From NCBI GenBank assembly GCA_902573735.1, contig CACGLH010000001.1, forward strand, positions 124,001 through 188,000: 64,000 nucleotides of DNA, in the 5' to 3' direction. The translations under genes were made by a program, and so were the position numbers. This stretch comes from an uncultured Alphaproteobacteria bacterium (GTDB lineage: Bacteria > Pseudomonadota > Alphaproteobacteria > Rhodobacterales > Rhodobacteraceae). Below, one piece after another: positions 29,321 to 38,799 of this stretch. Below the pieces are notes generated by a model. It did no database searches. It saw only the letters and a program-made list of their open reading frames with translations, and had not been told where the DNA came from. Position 1 is the first letter of the stretch. Each line of letters starts with the position of its first letter.

Positions 29321-30037
29321 ATGTTTAAAGTAGAAAAACAAAATAAAATATTTGGAAGGAGAAAAGGCAAAAAACTTAGTAATTTACAACAGAAAAATCT
29401 TGACAAATACCTTAACGATTTTTCCATATTCCCAAACGATAATCAAAATAAAGCTAAATTAAAAAAAATAAACCCATACAATTTATTTCATGATTTAAAA
29501 ATAATGGATATTAGACTTGAAATTGGTTTTGGAATGGGTGATTTTCTTTTTGACAAGGCCTTATCATGCCCAAACGTAGGATTTATTGGTTGTGAAATTT
29601 TTGAGAATGGCGTTGCAAGTTTGTTAAATAAAATCATCAAATACAAAATATCTAATTTACGTGTCCATTTTGGAAATTGTCTTGATTTAATTTATAATTT
29701 AAATTTTTCAACCTTAAACGAAATTTATGTCTTATTTCCAGATCCCTGGCCAAAAAATAAGCATAAAAAAAGAAGATTTTTCAATGAAAATAATACTTTA
29801 TATTTATGTTCTCTATTAAAAAAAAATGGAACAATTAATATAGCAACAGATATTGATGAATATGCAGCTCAAATATTAGGGATTATGGAGAAAAAAAAGA
29901 ATTTTGATTTAATTAACTCGAATTTATTTCAAAGTAAAATTGCCAACACATGGAATTTCAATACAAAATACGAAAAAAAAGCTATAGATTCAGGACGAAA
30001 AACTAACTATTTAATATTCAAAAAAAAATATGAATAA
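29321..30037 (+). CDS. trmB: tRNA (guanine-N7-)-methyltransferase
   Basis: Methylates G46 of tRNA at N7. The SAM loop is LEIGFGMGDFLFDKA, the family-specific FPDPWPKNKHKKRRFF block is intact, and the C-terminal NTKYEKKAIDSGRK matches the conserved T-x-[YF]-E...G motif. The 238-residue length is normal. It overlaps aroA by eight bases, implying translational coupling. metK-trmB adjacency is common in alphaproteobacteria. Confidence 0.96.
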   Translation: MFKVEKQNKIFGRRKGKKLSNLQQKNLDKYLNDFSIFPNDNQNKAKLKKINPYNLFHDLKIMDIRLEIGFGMGDFLFDKALSCPNVGFIGCEIFENGVASLLNKIIKYKISNLRVHFGNCLDLIYNLNFSTLNEIYVLFPDPWPKNKHKKRRFFNENNTLYLCSLLKKNGTINIATDIDEYAAQILGIMEKKKNFDLINSNLFQSKIANTWNFNTKYEKKAIDSGRKTNYLIFKKKYE

Positions 30038-31373
30038 AAAGTTTCAAACTATTATCTCCGGTAAATCTTCTGCTTTGAAGGGACGAATTTATGTTCCTAG
30101 TGATAAATCTATATCTCATAGAGCACTTATATTAGGAAGCTTGGCTATTGGAAAAACTATCATATCAGATCTATTAGAGTCTGAAGATGTATTTAAAACT
30201 GCAAATGGATTAAAAGCCTTGGGTGTTGATATATATAAGAAAGGGGATAAGTGGTTTGTACACGGTGTTGGCTTAGGTGGATTTTGTGAACCAGACAACG
30301 TTATAGATTGTGGAAATTCTGGTACCTCAGTTAGATTATTAATGGGATTGGTATCAACATGTCCTATTAAAGTTACTTTTACAGGAGATGAAAGTCTTCG
30401 CAACAGACCAATGGATAGAGTTGTAGAACCATTATCTGAGTTTGGTGCTTATTTTTCAACTAATTACGATTATAAACTACCTATACATGTTATTGGTTCT
30501 AATGAACCTATTCCAATTAACCACATTCTCAAAATTCCTTCCGCACAAGTAAAATCTGCTATTTTGCTTGCAGGTTTAAATGTAAAAGGTACAACAAGCA
30601 TTACAGAAAATGAAGCTACTAGAGATCATACAGAAAAAATGTTGGAGTCTTTTGGTGCTAATATAAAAGTAAGGAGAAAAGGATTAAGAAAAATTATTTC
30701 AGTTAGTGGTTTTTCAAAAATTACTACAAGTGCTATTAAAGTTCCAGGTGATATTTCGTCAGCTGCATTCCCAATTGCTTCAGCTTGTATGATACCAAAT
30801 TCTGAAATTGTTATAAAAAATGTTGGTTTAAATCCTTTGAGAGACGGATTTATAGATACATTAATTGAAATGGGAGCAAATATAAAAATTAAGAACAAGA
30901 ATTTGGAAACTGGAGAATTAGTTGCTGATATACATGTTACTTACTCCCCTAATTTAAAAGGAATAGAAGTACCTAAGGAAAGATCTCCTAGAATGATTGA
31001 TGAATATCCTATTTTATCTATTTTAGCGGCTACGGCTAAGGGTCCTACAATAATGAATGGAATAAAGGAGCTAAGATTTAAAGAAAGTGATAGAATAAGT
31101 GCTGTTTCAGATGGTTTGAAGAGAAGTGGTGTGAGTGTTTCAGAAAAACAAGATAAATTGACTATTTTTGGCAAAGGAAATCAAAAAATAAAAGGTGGAA
31201 GCGTAATCGATGCCTCTAATGATCACAGGATTGCTATGTCTTTTGCTATTCTCGGAAGTATTACTGAGAAAAGTATTGAGATACGTGGAGCATCTTCAAT
31301 TAAGACAAGTTTTCCAAATTTTATTGATCTTATGAATTCATTAGGATTAGATATATCTATACTAAAGAGTTAA
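30030..31373 (+). CDS. aroA: 3-phosphoshikimate 1-carboxyvinyltransferase (EPSP synthase)
   Basis: Sixth step of the shikimate pathway, transferring the enolpyruvyl group of PEP to shikimate 3-phosphate. The 447-residue product has VPSDKSISHRALILGSLA, the PEP-binding region DCGNSGTSVRLLMG, NRPMDRVVEPL and KESDRISAVSDGL. The family position after GNSGT is serine where E. coli has GNAGT, a variation seen in class II (glyphosate-tolerant) enzymes, though tolerance cannot be concluded. It leads the aroA-cmk-rpsA cluster. Confidence 0.97.
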   Translation: MNKKFQTIISGKSSALKGRIYVPSDKSISHRALILGSLAIGKTIISDLLESEDVFKTANGLKALGVDIYKKGDKWFVHGVGLGGFCEPDNVIDCGNSGTSVRLLMGLVSTCPIKVTFTGDESLRNRPMDRVVEPLSEFGAYFSTNYDYKLPIHVIGSNEPIPINHILKIPSAQVKSAILLAGLNVKGTTSITENEATRDHTEKMLESFGANIKVRRKGLRKIISVSGFSKITTSAIKVPGDISSAAFPIASACMIPNSEIVIKNVGLNPLRDGFIDTLIEMGANIKIKNKNLETGELVADIHVTYSPNLKGIEVPKERSPRMIDEYPILSILAATAKGPTIMNGIKELRFKESDRISAVSDGLKRSGVSVSEKQDKLTIFGKGNQKIKGGSVIDASNDHRIAMSFAILGSITEKSIEIRGASSIKTSFPNFIDLMNSLGLDISILKS

Positions 31374-31423
31374 AAGATGTCCTTTTTTGAATTAAAAATA
31401 AACCTTGTTTTATAAAGAAAAGA

Positions 31424-32059
31424 ATGAAATTTATCGTTGCTATTGATGGAACTGCAGCTTCTGGAAAGGGAACTTTAGCAAAAAAAACAGCCAATCATTT
31501 TGGTTTTAAATATCTAGATACTGGAATTTTATATAGGGTTGTAGCCTATTATTTAAAATCCTCAGAAATACATTCTGAAATTTCAAAACAAAACATTCAA
31601 GATTCATTAAAACTATTATTTAATAAAGATTTCCAATTAAGTCTTTTAAGAAACAAAGAAATATCGCTTAAGGCAAGCATAATATCCAAAAATAAAATTG
31701 TAAGAGATAATCTTTTGACTTATCAGAGAGAATTTGCGATGCAAGAGGGTGGTACTGTATTAGATGGTAGAGATATTGGAACTGTAGTATGTCCAAACGC
31801 TGATGTAAAAATATTTGTGGATGCTGATATAGAGATAAGAGCTAAAAGGAGGTATAACCAATATCTGAAACATAATTCAAATTTGAATTTAAGAGATATA
31901 ATTGATGAATTAACAAAGAGAGATAATTTTGATAGAAACAGACAACTCTCACCATTAGCATCAGCAAAAGATGCCTACTTGCTAGATACATCAAATATTA
32001 CCCCTGCAGAGGGGTTTAAAAAAATTATTCAATTAATTTCAAAAAAATTAAAAAAATAA
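31424..32059 (+). CDS. cmk: Cytidylate kinase
   Basis: Phosphorylates CMP and dCMP with ATP. The P-loop DGTAASGKGTLAKK lies at the N-terminus, followed by YLDTGILYRVVAYYL, the DGRDIGTVVCPNADVKIF core and the lid RAKRRYNQ. The 211-residue length is typical of the short bacterial form. It lies between aroA and rpsA, a highly conserved order in proteobacteria. Confidence 0.97.
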   Translation: MKFIVAIDGTAASGKGTLAKKTANHFGFKYLDTGILYRVVAYYLKSSEIHSEISKQNIQDSLKLLFNKDFQLSLLRNKEISLKASIISKNKIVRDNLLTYQREFAMQEGGTVLDGRDIGTVVCPNADVKIFVDADIEIRAKRRYNQYLKHNSNLNLRDIIDELTKRDNFDRNRQLSPLASAKDAYLLDTSNITPAEGFKKIIQLISKKLKK

Positions 32060-32061
32060 CA

Positions 32062-32089
32062 TTGAATAGTTGAATTTATACTATATTAA
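32062..32089 (+). promoter_or_regulatory. Possible rpsA promoter
   Basis: TTGAAT (32062-32067) and TATTAA (32084-32089) are 16 bases apart in the 77-base cmk-rpsA gap. The match is weak in such AT-rich DNA; independent rpsA transcription is known in other bacteria. Confidence 0.3.
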
Positions 32090-32124
32090 CATATTTCATG
32101 AATTTTTAAGAATCAAAACACTAT

Positions 32125-32130
32125 AAGGAG
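32125..32130 (+). promoter_or_regulatory. Strong ribosome-binding site of rpsA
   Basis: AAGGAG lies six bases before the ATG. It is one of the few full-strength sites in the window, as expected for an abundant ribosomal protein. Confidence 0.7.
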
Positions 32131-32136
32131 ACCTAT

Positions 32137-33825
32137 ATGTCAGCAGTTGCTACTATGGAGGCTTTTGAAAAATTACTTAATGAGAGTTTGGATAGCTCAA
32201 CACCTAAAGAGGGTGAGGTAGTAAATGGATCAGTGATTGCAGTAGAAGCTGGCCAAGCTATTATAGATATTGGATATAAAATGGAAGGTAGAGTTGATTT
32301 AAGAGAATTTTCTGGACCAGGCCAACCTCCTGAAATATCGGTTGGTGATACTGTAGAAGTTTATCTTGAGAAGGTAGAAGGATCTCGGGGAGAAGCACTT
32401 TTAAGTAGAGAAAAAGCAAGACGTGAAGAAGCATGGGATCGCCTAGAGAAAGCATCAGGAAAAGAAGAAAAGGTAGAGGGTATTATTTTTGGTAGGGTAA
32501 AAGGCGGTTTTACGGTTGACCTTGGAGGCGCAATAGCATTTCTTCCCGGAAGCCAAGTTGACGTTAGACCCATAAGGGATACAAATTCACTCATGAATGT
32601 ATCACAACCTTTTCAAATTTTAAAAATGGATAGACGTAGAGGAAACATAGTTGTATCCAGACGAGCTATATTGGAGGAATCTAGAGCTGAGCAAAGAGCT
32701 GAGTTGGTAGGTAATCTTGTGGAAGGCTCAATTGCTGATGGAGTTGTAAAGAACATTACAGAATATGGTGCATTTATTGATCTTGGAGGAGTTGATGGTC
32801 TTTTACACGTAACTGATATGGCTTGGAGGAGAGTAAATCATCCTTCAGAGTTATTAAATATTGGAGATACAATTAAAGTCCAAGTGATTAAAATTAATAA
32901 GGATACACATAGAATAAGCCTTGGAATGAAGCAACTTCAAGACGATCCGTGGAGTGATGTTGAAAATAGATATCCTTTGGGATCAAATCACACGGGAAGA
33001 GTTACAAACATAACTGATTATGGGGCATTTGTTGAACTTGAGTCTGGAGTAGAAGGATTAGTTCATGTTTCTGAAATGTCTTGGACTAAAAAAAATGTAC
33101 ACCCAGGAAAGATAGTATCTACTAGTCAAGAATTAGAAGTTATGGTTTTAGAAATTGATACTGACAAGAGAAGAGTGAGCCTAGGACTAAAACAAACTAA
33201 AGGAAATCCATGGGAAAATTTTGCACAAAATAACCCAGTTGGGAGTAGTGTTGAGGGTGAAATAAAAAATATCACAGAATTTGGTTTATTTGTTGGTTTA
33301 GGAGAAGATATTGATGGAATGGTTCATTTGACAGACCTCGATTGGAATAAATCTGGTGAAGAGGCACTAGAAATTTATAAAAAAGGTGATTTGGTGAAAG
33401 CTCAAGTAACTGACATTGATATTGAGAAAGAAAGAATATCTCTATCTATAAAAGCTTTAGAAAAAGATCCTTTCTCTGATACAGTAAGTGGCCTAAAAAG
33501 AGGTCAAATTGTTACTGTAACAATTTCTAATTTACAGGAAAATGGTGTTGATGTAGAATATAATGGCATTAATTCATTTATTAGAAGGTCAGATTTATCT
33601 AGAGATAGGTCAGAACAACGTTCAGATAAGTTTGTTGTAGGTGATAAAGTTGATGTTAGAATCACTAATATTGATAAAGCAAATCGTAAAGTAAATTTCT
33701 CAATAAAAGCTAAAGAAATAGCTGAAGAAAAAGAGGCAGTGCAGCAATATGGATCTTCTGACTCTGGAGCTTCTTTAGGAGATATATTAGGTGCTGCATT
33801 GAATAAAGAGGATAAAAAAGATTAA
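32137..33825 (+). CDS. rpsA: 30S ribosomal protein S1
   Basis: An RNA-binding protein that brings mRNA to the 30S subunit. The 562-residue chain holds six S1 OB-fold repeats; repeats three to five are clearest, each with an NITEYGAFIDLGGVDGLLHVTDM-like block, at about residues 200-270, 285-360 and 375-445. The last two repeats and the C-terminal tail are more divergent. The size agrees with alphaproteobacterial S1. It follows cmk and precedes sppA by 11 bases. Confidence 0.98.
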   Translation: MSAVATMEAFEKLLNESLDSSTPKEGEVVNGSVIAVEAGQAIIDIGYKMEGRVDLREFSGPGQPPEISVGDTVEVYLEKVEGSRGEALLSREKARREEAWDRLEKASGKEEKVEGIIFGRVKGGFTVDLGGAIAFLPGSQVDVRPIRDTNSLMNVSQPFQILKMDRRRGNIVVSRRAILEESRAEQRAELVGNLVEGSIADGVVKNITEYGAFIDLGGVDGLLHVTDMAWRRVNHPSELLNIGDTIKVQVIKINKDTHRISLGMKQLQDDPWSDVENRYPLGSNHTGRVTNITDYGAFVELESGVEGLVHVSEMSWTKKNVHPGKIVSTSQELEVMVLEIDTDKRRVSLGLKQTKGNPWENFAQNNPVGSSVEGEIKNITEFGLFVGLGEDIDGMVHLTDLDWNKSGEEALEIYKKGDLVKAQVTDIDIEKERISLSIKALEKDPFSDTVSGLKRGQIVTVTISNLQENGVDVEYNGINSFIRRSDLSRDRSEQRSDKFVVGDKVDVRITNIDKANRKVNFSIKAKEIAEEKEAVQQYGSSDSGASLGDILGAALNKEDKKD

Positions 33826-33836
33826 AGCTTTTTAAG

Positions 33837-34745
33837 ATGTCTTTAGATTGGCAGATTTTAGAAGAAAATAAAAAAAAATGGCATAGAAAAGGAATATGGC
33901 GTGGCATACTAATTTCAATAATTTTAGCCATAACCATATCTTTATTTTTAAATTTCAATAATTTTTCCTCTAATTTTTCACATATAGCTAGGATAAGTAT
34001 TAATGGTGTCATTTTTGATAATAGTGAAACAATTGAAATAATTGATAATTTGGCCAAAAATGACAATGTTAAATCAGTTATAGTAAGGATTAATAGTCCA
34101 GGTGGAAGTGTAGTTGGTTCTGAAAGCCTTTATGTTGCAATTAATAGTTTATCCCAAAAAAAACCAGTAATTTCTTTAATGGGAGAAATCGCTACCTCTG
34201 GTGGTTATATAGTAGCCCTTGCCTCAAACTATATTCTTGCAAGAAAGAATACATTAACTGGTTCAATTGGAGTAATTGTTCAAAATCAAAATTTCTCAGA
34301 ACTTTCAGAAAAAATTGGTGTTAGTATTGATACAACAAAATCAGGAAAAATTAAGGGAGGTCAAAATCCTTTATCTCCTTCGGACCCTCTTGTCAAAATT
34401 AATAATCAAAAATTGGTAAACTATAGTTTTGATTGGTTTATTTCTATAATAAAAAAAAATAGAGATATTAATCAAAGTGTAATTGAATTAGTATCAGACG
34501 GAAGGACATTAACAGGTGGTATGGCAATGGATTTGGGCTTAATCGATGGAATTGGGTCAGAAAAAGAGGCTTTAAAATATCTGGAAAAAAAATATCCTGA
34601 TTTTAAAGGCTTACCAATCATTGATATAGAAACTCCTAGTCAAAAATCCTTTTTAAATGCAATCATTAATAGGATCTCGATTGATAATTTAAAATTTGTT
34701 CCAGAATATTCAAATAGTTTAAAATTAATGTCTTTAGTACGTTGA
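33837..34745 (+). CDS. sppA: Signal peptide peptidase SppA (short type)
   Basis: A membrane-anchored serine protease that degrades cleaved signal peptides. The 302-residue form has one N-terminal helix (residues ~23-41), a crotonase-like fold and the nucleophile S121 in EIATSGGYIVAL; the general-base lysine is expected in the TTKSGKIKGG stretch. Half the length of E. coli SppA, it matches the short form that assembles as an octamer in Bacillus. It sits between rpsA and ihfB, a frequent alphaproteobacterial placement. Confidence 0.94.
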   Translation: MSLDWQILEENKKKWHRKGIWRGILISIILAITISLFLNFNNFSSNFSHIARISINGVIFDNSETIEIIDNLAKNDNVKSVIVRINSPGGSVVGSESLYVAINSLSQKKPVISLMGEIATSGGYIVALASNYILARKNTLTGSIGVIVQNQNFSELSEKIGVSIDTTKSGKIKGGQNPLSPSDPLVKINNQKLVNYSFDWFISIIKKNRDINQSVIELVSDGRTLTGGMAMDLGLIDGIGSEKEALKYLEKKYPDFKGLPIIDIETPSQKSFLNAIINRISIDNLKFVPEYSNSLKLMSLVR

Positions 34746-34777
34746 AAATATTAATTAAAAGTATTAACATCAGATAA

Positions 34778-34783
34778 TTGGAG
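34778..34783 (+). promoter_or_regulatory. Ribosome-binding site setting the ihfB start
   Basis: TTGGAG overlaps the ORF-track TTG start and lies six bases before the ATG at 34790, so the ATG is the real start. Confidence 0.7.
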
Positions 34784-34789
34784 TTATCT

Positions 34790-35068
34790 ATGATCAAATC
34801 TGAACTTGTGCAAAAAATATCTGAAGAAAACCCACACCTTTATCAAAGAGATGTTGAGAGATTAGTAGAAACTATTTTTAATGAAATAACATATGCTTTA
34901 TCAAATGGAAGAAGAGCAGAATTAAGAGGTTTCGGTGCATTTTCTGTTAAACATAGAAAACCTCGAATTGGCAGGAATCCAAGAACCGGTATAAGTGTTG
35001 AAGTTAATGAAAAATTTGTTCCATTTTTTAAACCTGGTAAACTTTTAAGAGAAAGATTAAATAAGTAG
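34790..35068 (+). CDS. ihfB: Integration host factor subunit beta
   Basis: A DNA-bending histone-like protein that pairs with IHF-alpha. The 92-residue product has the HU/IHF fold: [41 protein letters not shown] (the minor-groove arm with the intercalating proline) and [14 protein letters not shown]. Position after rpsA-sppA is standard for ihfB and separates it from HU. The ATG at 34790 is chosen over the track TTG on ribosome-binding-site evidence. Confidence 0.95.
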   Translation: MIKSELVQKISEENPHLYQRDVERLVETIFNEITYALSNGRRAELRGFGAFSVKHRKPRIGRNPRTGISVEVNEKFVPFFKPGKLLRERLNK

Positions 35069-35078
35069 GATATGCTTA

Positions 35079-35417
35079 TTGCTGTGGATATTTAAATTTG
35101 CCTTAAGTGTTATATTGATGTTTATCTTTATATGGTTTGGCGTGCTTAATTCACACATAGTTGTTATAAATTTATTTCCTGATTTTTTGAATTTGAAAAA
35201 ATTTAATTTTTTAGAATATCCATTATACATTATTATTATTTTTTCTATTTTATTAGGGTTCACTTTTGGGTGTATATTAGAGAATAATAGATCTAAAAAA
35301 ATAAGAAAATCTTTAAAATTAAAAATTAGTGAATTGAGTAAAAGTAATATGGAACTTAAGAAATTGAAAAAACAATTAAATTCAAAAAAAGACGATATAC
35401 TTTCACTTCTTGAATAG
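35079..35417 (+). CDS. lapA: LapA-domain membrane protein
   Basis: A 112-residue inner-membrane protein with two hydrophobic helices (residues ~3-28 and ~47-70) and a lysine-rich coiled-coil tail in the cytoplasm (SKSNMELKKLKKQLNSKK). This fits the LapA/DUF1049 family, which acts with LapB in controlling lipopolysaccharide synthesis in E. coli. The start is TTG with TAGGA eight bases upstream; the nearby ATG at 35072 leads to an immediate stop. The ihfB-lapA-trpF order is conserved in alphaproteobacteria. lapB is not here. Confidence 0.82.
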   Translation: MLWIFKFALSVILMFIFIWFGVLNSHIVVINLFPDFLNLKKFNFLEYPLYIIIIFSILLGFTFGCILENNRSKKIRKSLKLKISELSKSNMELKKLKKQLNSKKDDILSLLE

Positions 35418-35422
35418 AAATT

Positions 35423-36076
35423 ATGATTGAAATAAAATTATGTGGTTTAAAAGAGCCATCTCACATTGAAGTAGCTTTTAATCTTGGAATTAAATACGTA
35501 GGTTTGGTTCTATACAAAAAATCTCCAAGATATTTAAACAGAGAAACTGCTAGATCATTAATTTCTAATTCTCCTCCTGGAATTAAGAAGGTTGGATTGG
35601 TAGTTGATCCTACCAATGATTTTTTAGATAAAATTTCAGATATTGATCTTGATATGCTTCAATTACATGGCTCTGAGACTTTAGACCGTGTTAGAGAAAT
35701 AAAGTCAAAAGTAAACTTATCTTTGATAAAAGCCGTAGGTGTAAAAGATAAAAAGGATTTGGAATTAGTTGAAAAGTACGCTGAAATCGCTGATCAAATT
35801 TTAATTGATGCTAAACCTAACGGTAATAGTTTACCAGGTGGAAATGGTATTAAATTTGATTGGAAAATATTAGAAGATAGTAATTGGAAATTTCCTTGGT
35901 TCTTAGCAGGTGGATTAAACGAATCAAATATTGATGATGCCCTTTTTGCAACAAACGCTAAGAAAGTAGATTTGTCTTCAGGCGTAGAAGATAGTCATGG
36001 CAAAAAAAGTATTGTAAAGATAACTAAATTTGTAAAAAAAATAAGAAAATATGAGGAAAATTTAAATGTTGGATAA
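35423..36076 (+). CDS. trpF: Phosphoribosylanthranilate isomerase
   Basis: Third step of tryptophan synthesis, an Amadori rearrangement of phosphoribosylanthranilate. The 217-residue TIM barrel shows [15 protein letters not shown] with the catalytic cysteine, [23 protein letters not shown] and [15 protein letters not shown], all family blocks. It overlaps trpB by 11 bases. trpA, normally the next gene after trpB, lies 3.8 kb away on the other strand. Confidence 0.96.
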   Translation: MIEIKLCGLKEPSHIEVAFNLGIKYVGLVLYKKSPRYLNRETARSLISNSPPGIKKVGLVVDPTNDFLDKISDIDLDMLQLHGSETLDRVREIKSKVNLSLIKAVGVKDKKDLELVEKYAEIADQILIDAKPNGNSLPGGNGIKFDWKILEDSNWKFPWFLAGGLNESNIDDALFATNAKKVDLSSGVEDSHGKKSIVKITKFVKKIRKYEENLNVG

Positions 36077-37292
36077 TAGAATAAATTCTTTTAAAGAAGG
36101 CCCAGATGAAAACGGAAGATTTGGTAATTTTGGTGGTAGGTTTGTTTCTGAAACATTAATGCCTTTAATTTTATTACTAGAAAAAGAATATGAGAAAGCA
36201 AAAAGTGATGATAACTTTTGGAAGGAAATGGAATTTTTTCTTAAAGATTATGTTGGTAGACCCAGCCCTCTTTATTTTTCAGAACGCCTAACGAAACATT
36301 TTGGTGGTGCTAAAATATATCTTAAACGTGATGAGCTTAATCATACAGGGGCACATAAGATTAATAATGTACTTGGCCAAATATTACTTGCAAAAAGGAT
36401 GGGTAAAAAAAGGATTATTGCAGAAACTGGAGCTGGGCAACACGGAGTTGCTACAGCAACAGTCTGTGCCCGATTTGGTTTAAAATGTATTGTTTTTATG
36501 GGTAAAACAGATGTAGAAAGACAAGCCCCAAATGTTTTTAGAATGAAACTTTTAGGTGCAGATGTAGTTTCTGTGACATCAGGTCGTGGAACTTTAAAAG
36601 ATGCAATGAATGAAGCATTGAGAGATTGGGTTACTAATGTAGCAGAAACTTTTTATTGTATAGGTACAGTTGCAGGGCCACACCCTTATCCGCAAATGGT
36701 ACGAGATTTTCAGTCAATTATTGGTATTGAAACAAAACAACAAATTCTTGAAAAAGAAGGACGATTACCCGATAGTTTAGTGGCATGTATTGGTGGAGGA
36801 TCTAATGCAATGGGTCTTTTTTTCCCATTTTTAGATGATAAGGATGTAAAAATGTTTGGAGTAGAAGCAGGTGGAAAAGGTGTTAACAACAAGATGGAGC
36901 ATGCAGCTTCTTTAACTGGAGGTAGACCAGGTATTCTTCATGGGAATAGGACTTACTTATTACAAGACAGTCATGGTCAAATAATAGAAGGTCATTCAAT
37001 ATCTGCTGGATTAGATTATCCTGGTATTGGTCCAGAACATTCTTACTTACATGATATGGGCAGAGTTCAATATGTATCTATTACAGATAAAGAGGCTCTA
37101 GATGCATTTAAATTATGTTGTGAAAAAGAAGGTATCATACCTGCTTTAGAACCTAGTCACGCATTAGCTTATGTAAAAAAAATTGCTTCAAAACTACCGC
37201 AAGATCACATCATGGTAATGAACATGTGTGGTAGAGGTGATAAGGACATTTTTACAGTAGCTGAAAGCTTAGGTTTTGATATAAAGAATTAG
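36066..37292 (+). CDS. trpB: Tryptophan synthase beta chain
   Basis: Condenses indole with serine, using PLP bound to K98 in [10 protein letters not shown]. The 408-residue product has the phosphate loop GGGSNAMG, the [23 protein letters not shown] block and [13 protein letters not shown]. It begins within trpF and ends four bases inside pth, which runs the opposite way. Its partner TrpA is encoded separately at 41.1-41.9 kb, so the two subunits are not made from one message. Confidence 0.97.
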   Translation: MLDNRINSFKEGPDENGRFGNFGGRFVSETLMPLILLLEKEYEKAKSDDNFWKEMEFFLKDYVGRPSPLYFSERLTKHFGGAKIYLKRDELNHTGAHKINNVLGQILLAKRMGKKRIIAETGAGQHGVATATVCARFGLKCIVFMGKTDVERQAPNVFRMKLLGADVVSVTSGRGTLKDAMNEALRDWVTNVAETFYCIGTVAGPHPYPQMVRDFQSIIGIETKQQILEKEGRLPDSLVACIGGGSNAMGLFFPFLDDKDVKMFGVEAGGKGVNNKMEHAASLTGGRPGILHGNRTYLLQDSHGQIIEGHSISAGLDYPGIGPEHSYLHDMGRVQYVSITDKEALDAFKLCCEKEGIIPALEPSHALAYVKKIASKLPQDHIMVMNMCGRGDKDIFTVAESLGFDIKN

Positions 37293-37852
37293 GCTATAGT
37301 TTTTGAAAATAGTCTTTTACATTCTTCATCTTCATTAGCAATAAGTAAATTTATACCTTCACAACTTTTAAGTATTATTTTTTTTAAGAACGAGACTTCT
37401 TTTTCGGGGAAATTATTAAGAACATATGATGATACACTAATTTTTTCAGGTCTACCTATACCAATTCGTATTCTATTAAATTCAGAACCTATCATTTTAA
37501 TTATTGATTTCAAACCGTTGTGACCCCCATCTCCACCCCCTTTTTTTAATTTAATTTTACCTAATTCAAGATCTATATCATCATGTATAATGACTATATT
37601 ATTAGGATCAATGCCATAAAAATTTTTAACTTTTTGAACAGCATGACCTGAAACATTCATAAAAGTCAGTGGTTTAAGAAGTATCATACTTTTTTGGGCA
37701 ATAATAATTTTGGTAAAAAAAGAATCAAACTTTTTATCCCAGCCATCTACTGTTGATTGTTTAATCAATTTATCTAAAACCATAAAACCAACGTTATGCC
37801 TAGTTTGTTTATATCTTTCACCAGGGTTACCAAGCCCTACAATGAGTTTCAT
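37289..37852 (-). CDS. pth: Peptidyl-tRNA hydrolase
   Basis: Frees tRNA from peptidyl-tRNAs that drop off ribosomes. The 187-residue protein has [23 protein letters not shown] with the catalytic histidine in [14 protein letters not shown], and [29 protein letters not shown]. It follows rplY by 24 bases on the same strand, as is usual in proteobacteria. Its last codon overlaps the trpB stop on the facing strand. Confidence 0.97.
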   Translation of the reverse strand: MKLIVGLGNPGERYKQTRHNVGFMVLDKLIKQSTVDGWDKKFDSFFTKIIIAQKSMILLKPLTFMNVSGHAVQKVKNFYGIDPNNIVIIHDDIDLELGKIKLKKGGGDGGHNGLKSIIKMIGSEFNRIRIGIGRPEKISVSSYVLNNFPEKEVSFLKKIILKSCEGINLLIANEDEECKRLFSKTIA

Positions 37853-37876
37853 TGATAAATAAATACTAAAAAATTT

Positions 37877-38533
37877 TTAAGTTTTGTCGGTATCTGTTTC
37901 TTCTTTTGCTTCAGTATCCGGATCATCACTAGTTTCTTCACTTGTTTCTTCTTCCATAGACTTTAATCCAGATGGTGCTTGAATGTTAGCGATAACGAAA
38001 TCCCTACCTGTAATCGTTGGTCTTGCTCCTTCAGGAAGCTTAATGTTAGAGATATTTATGGTATCACCTAATTCAAATTCACTTAGGTCAACTATTAATT
38101 CACTGGGTATTTCTTTAGCGTTTACTATAAGTTCAACTTCAGGCCTTACCACAGTTAATACACCACCTCTTTTAATACCGGGACAGATATTTTGGTTTTT
38201 AAATTGAATCGGGATGAATAGGTTAATTGAAGCATTCTCAGATAAACGCATGAAATCAACATGAGTAGGTAGATCCTTTACTACATTTTTTTGAATATTT
38301 CTGCATATAACCTGTTCTTTATTATTACCTACTCCTAGATCAATTAGAGTAGACATAAAACGTCCTTTTTTTAACAGTTTTAGAAGTTCGTTAAACTTTA
38401 TTTTTATAGCCTGAGGATCTTGTTCTCCACCATAAATAATACCTGGAACTAAATTATTTCTTCTAAGAGTTCTGGCTGCTCCCTTGCCAACTTCCTTTCT
38501 AATTTCTACATTCAAGCTAATATTTTCAGCCAT
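37877..38533 (-). CDS. rplY: 50S ribosomal protein L25 (CTC family)
   Basis: Binds 5S rRNA in the large subunit. The 218-residue long form has the N-terminal L25 domain (EVGKGAARTLRRNNLVPGIIYGG) and the C-terminal CTC beta domain (GVLTVVRPEVELIVNAKEIPSELIVDLS), ending in an acidic tail rich in glutamate and threonine. A TAGGAGC ribosome-binding site precedes the ATG. The rplY-pth pair is conserved; ychF, often the next gene in alphaproteobacteria, is displaced by about 4 kb. Confidence 0.95.
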   Translation of the reverse strand: MAENISLNVEIRKEVGKGAARTLRRNNLVPGIIYGGEQDPQAIKIKFNELLKLLKKGRFMSTLIDLGVGNNKEQVICRNIQKNVVKDLPTHVDFMRLSENASINLFIPIQFKNQNICPGIKRGGVLTVVRPEVELIVNAKEIPSELIVDLSEFELGDTINISNIKLPEGARPTITGRDFVIANIQAPSGLKSMEEETSEETSDDPDTEAKEETDTDKT

Positions 38534-38671
38534 ATTGGATGCTCCTACAGGTCATATTTAATCTTTAAAGAGGCATATATTACAAAATAAAATAAAACAA
38601 AAGAGCTTTTTCAATATATAGGTTAATAATTATAAGATTTTTATATAAAATTTTTATAATTTTTCAATTTA

Positions 38672-38683
38672 AAAGGATCCTTT
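38672..38683. repeat. 12-bp perfect palindrome upstream of lldD
   Basis: AAAGGATCCTTT reads the same on both strands and is flanked by TTT and AAA. It is a possible operator about 120 bases before lldD. Confidence 0.4.
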
Positions 38684-38690
38684 AAATACC

Positions 38691-38713
38691 ACCAATTGAA
38701 GTTTTTAATTGGT
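38691..38713. repeat. Inverted repeat upstream of lldD
   Basis: ACCAATT (38691-38697) pairs with AATTGGT (38707-38713) over nine bases. It is followed by an A-run on the + strand, so it is not a terminator. The half-sites recall GntR-type operators, but the spacing is larger than usual. Confidence 0.45.
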
Positions 38714-38799
38714 AAAAAAAATAGAATAGATATAAAAAAGTTTCCAATCATATACATAAGAAATATTTATATTAATATAAAAATAATAGAGAAGGAATA

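Larger units (their letters stand above)
38534..38799. promoter_or_regulatory. rplY/lldD divergent intergenic region
   Basis: At 266 bases, this is the largest gene-free gap in the window. It holds the rplY leader on the minus side and two inverted repeats on the lldD side. I see no ORF, tRNA or recognisable riboswitch in it. Confidence 0.5.
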
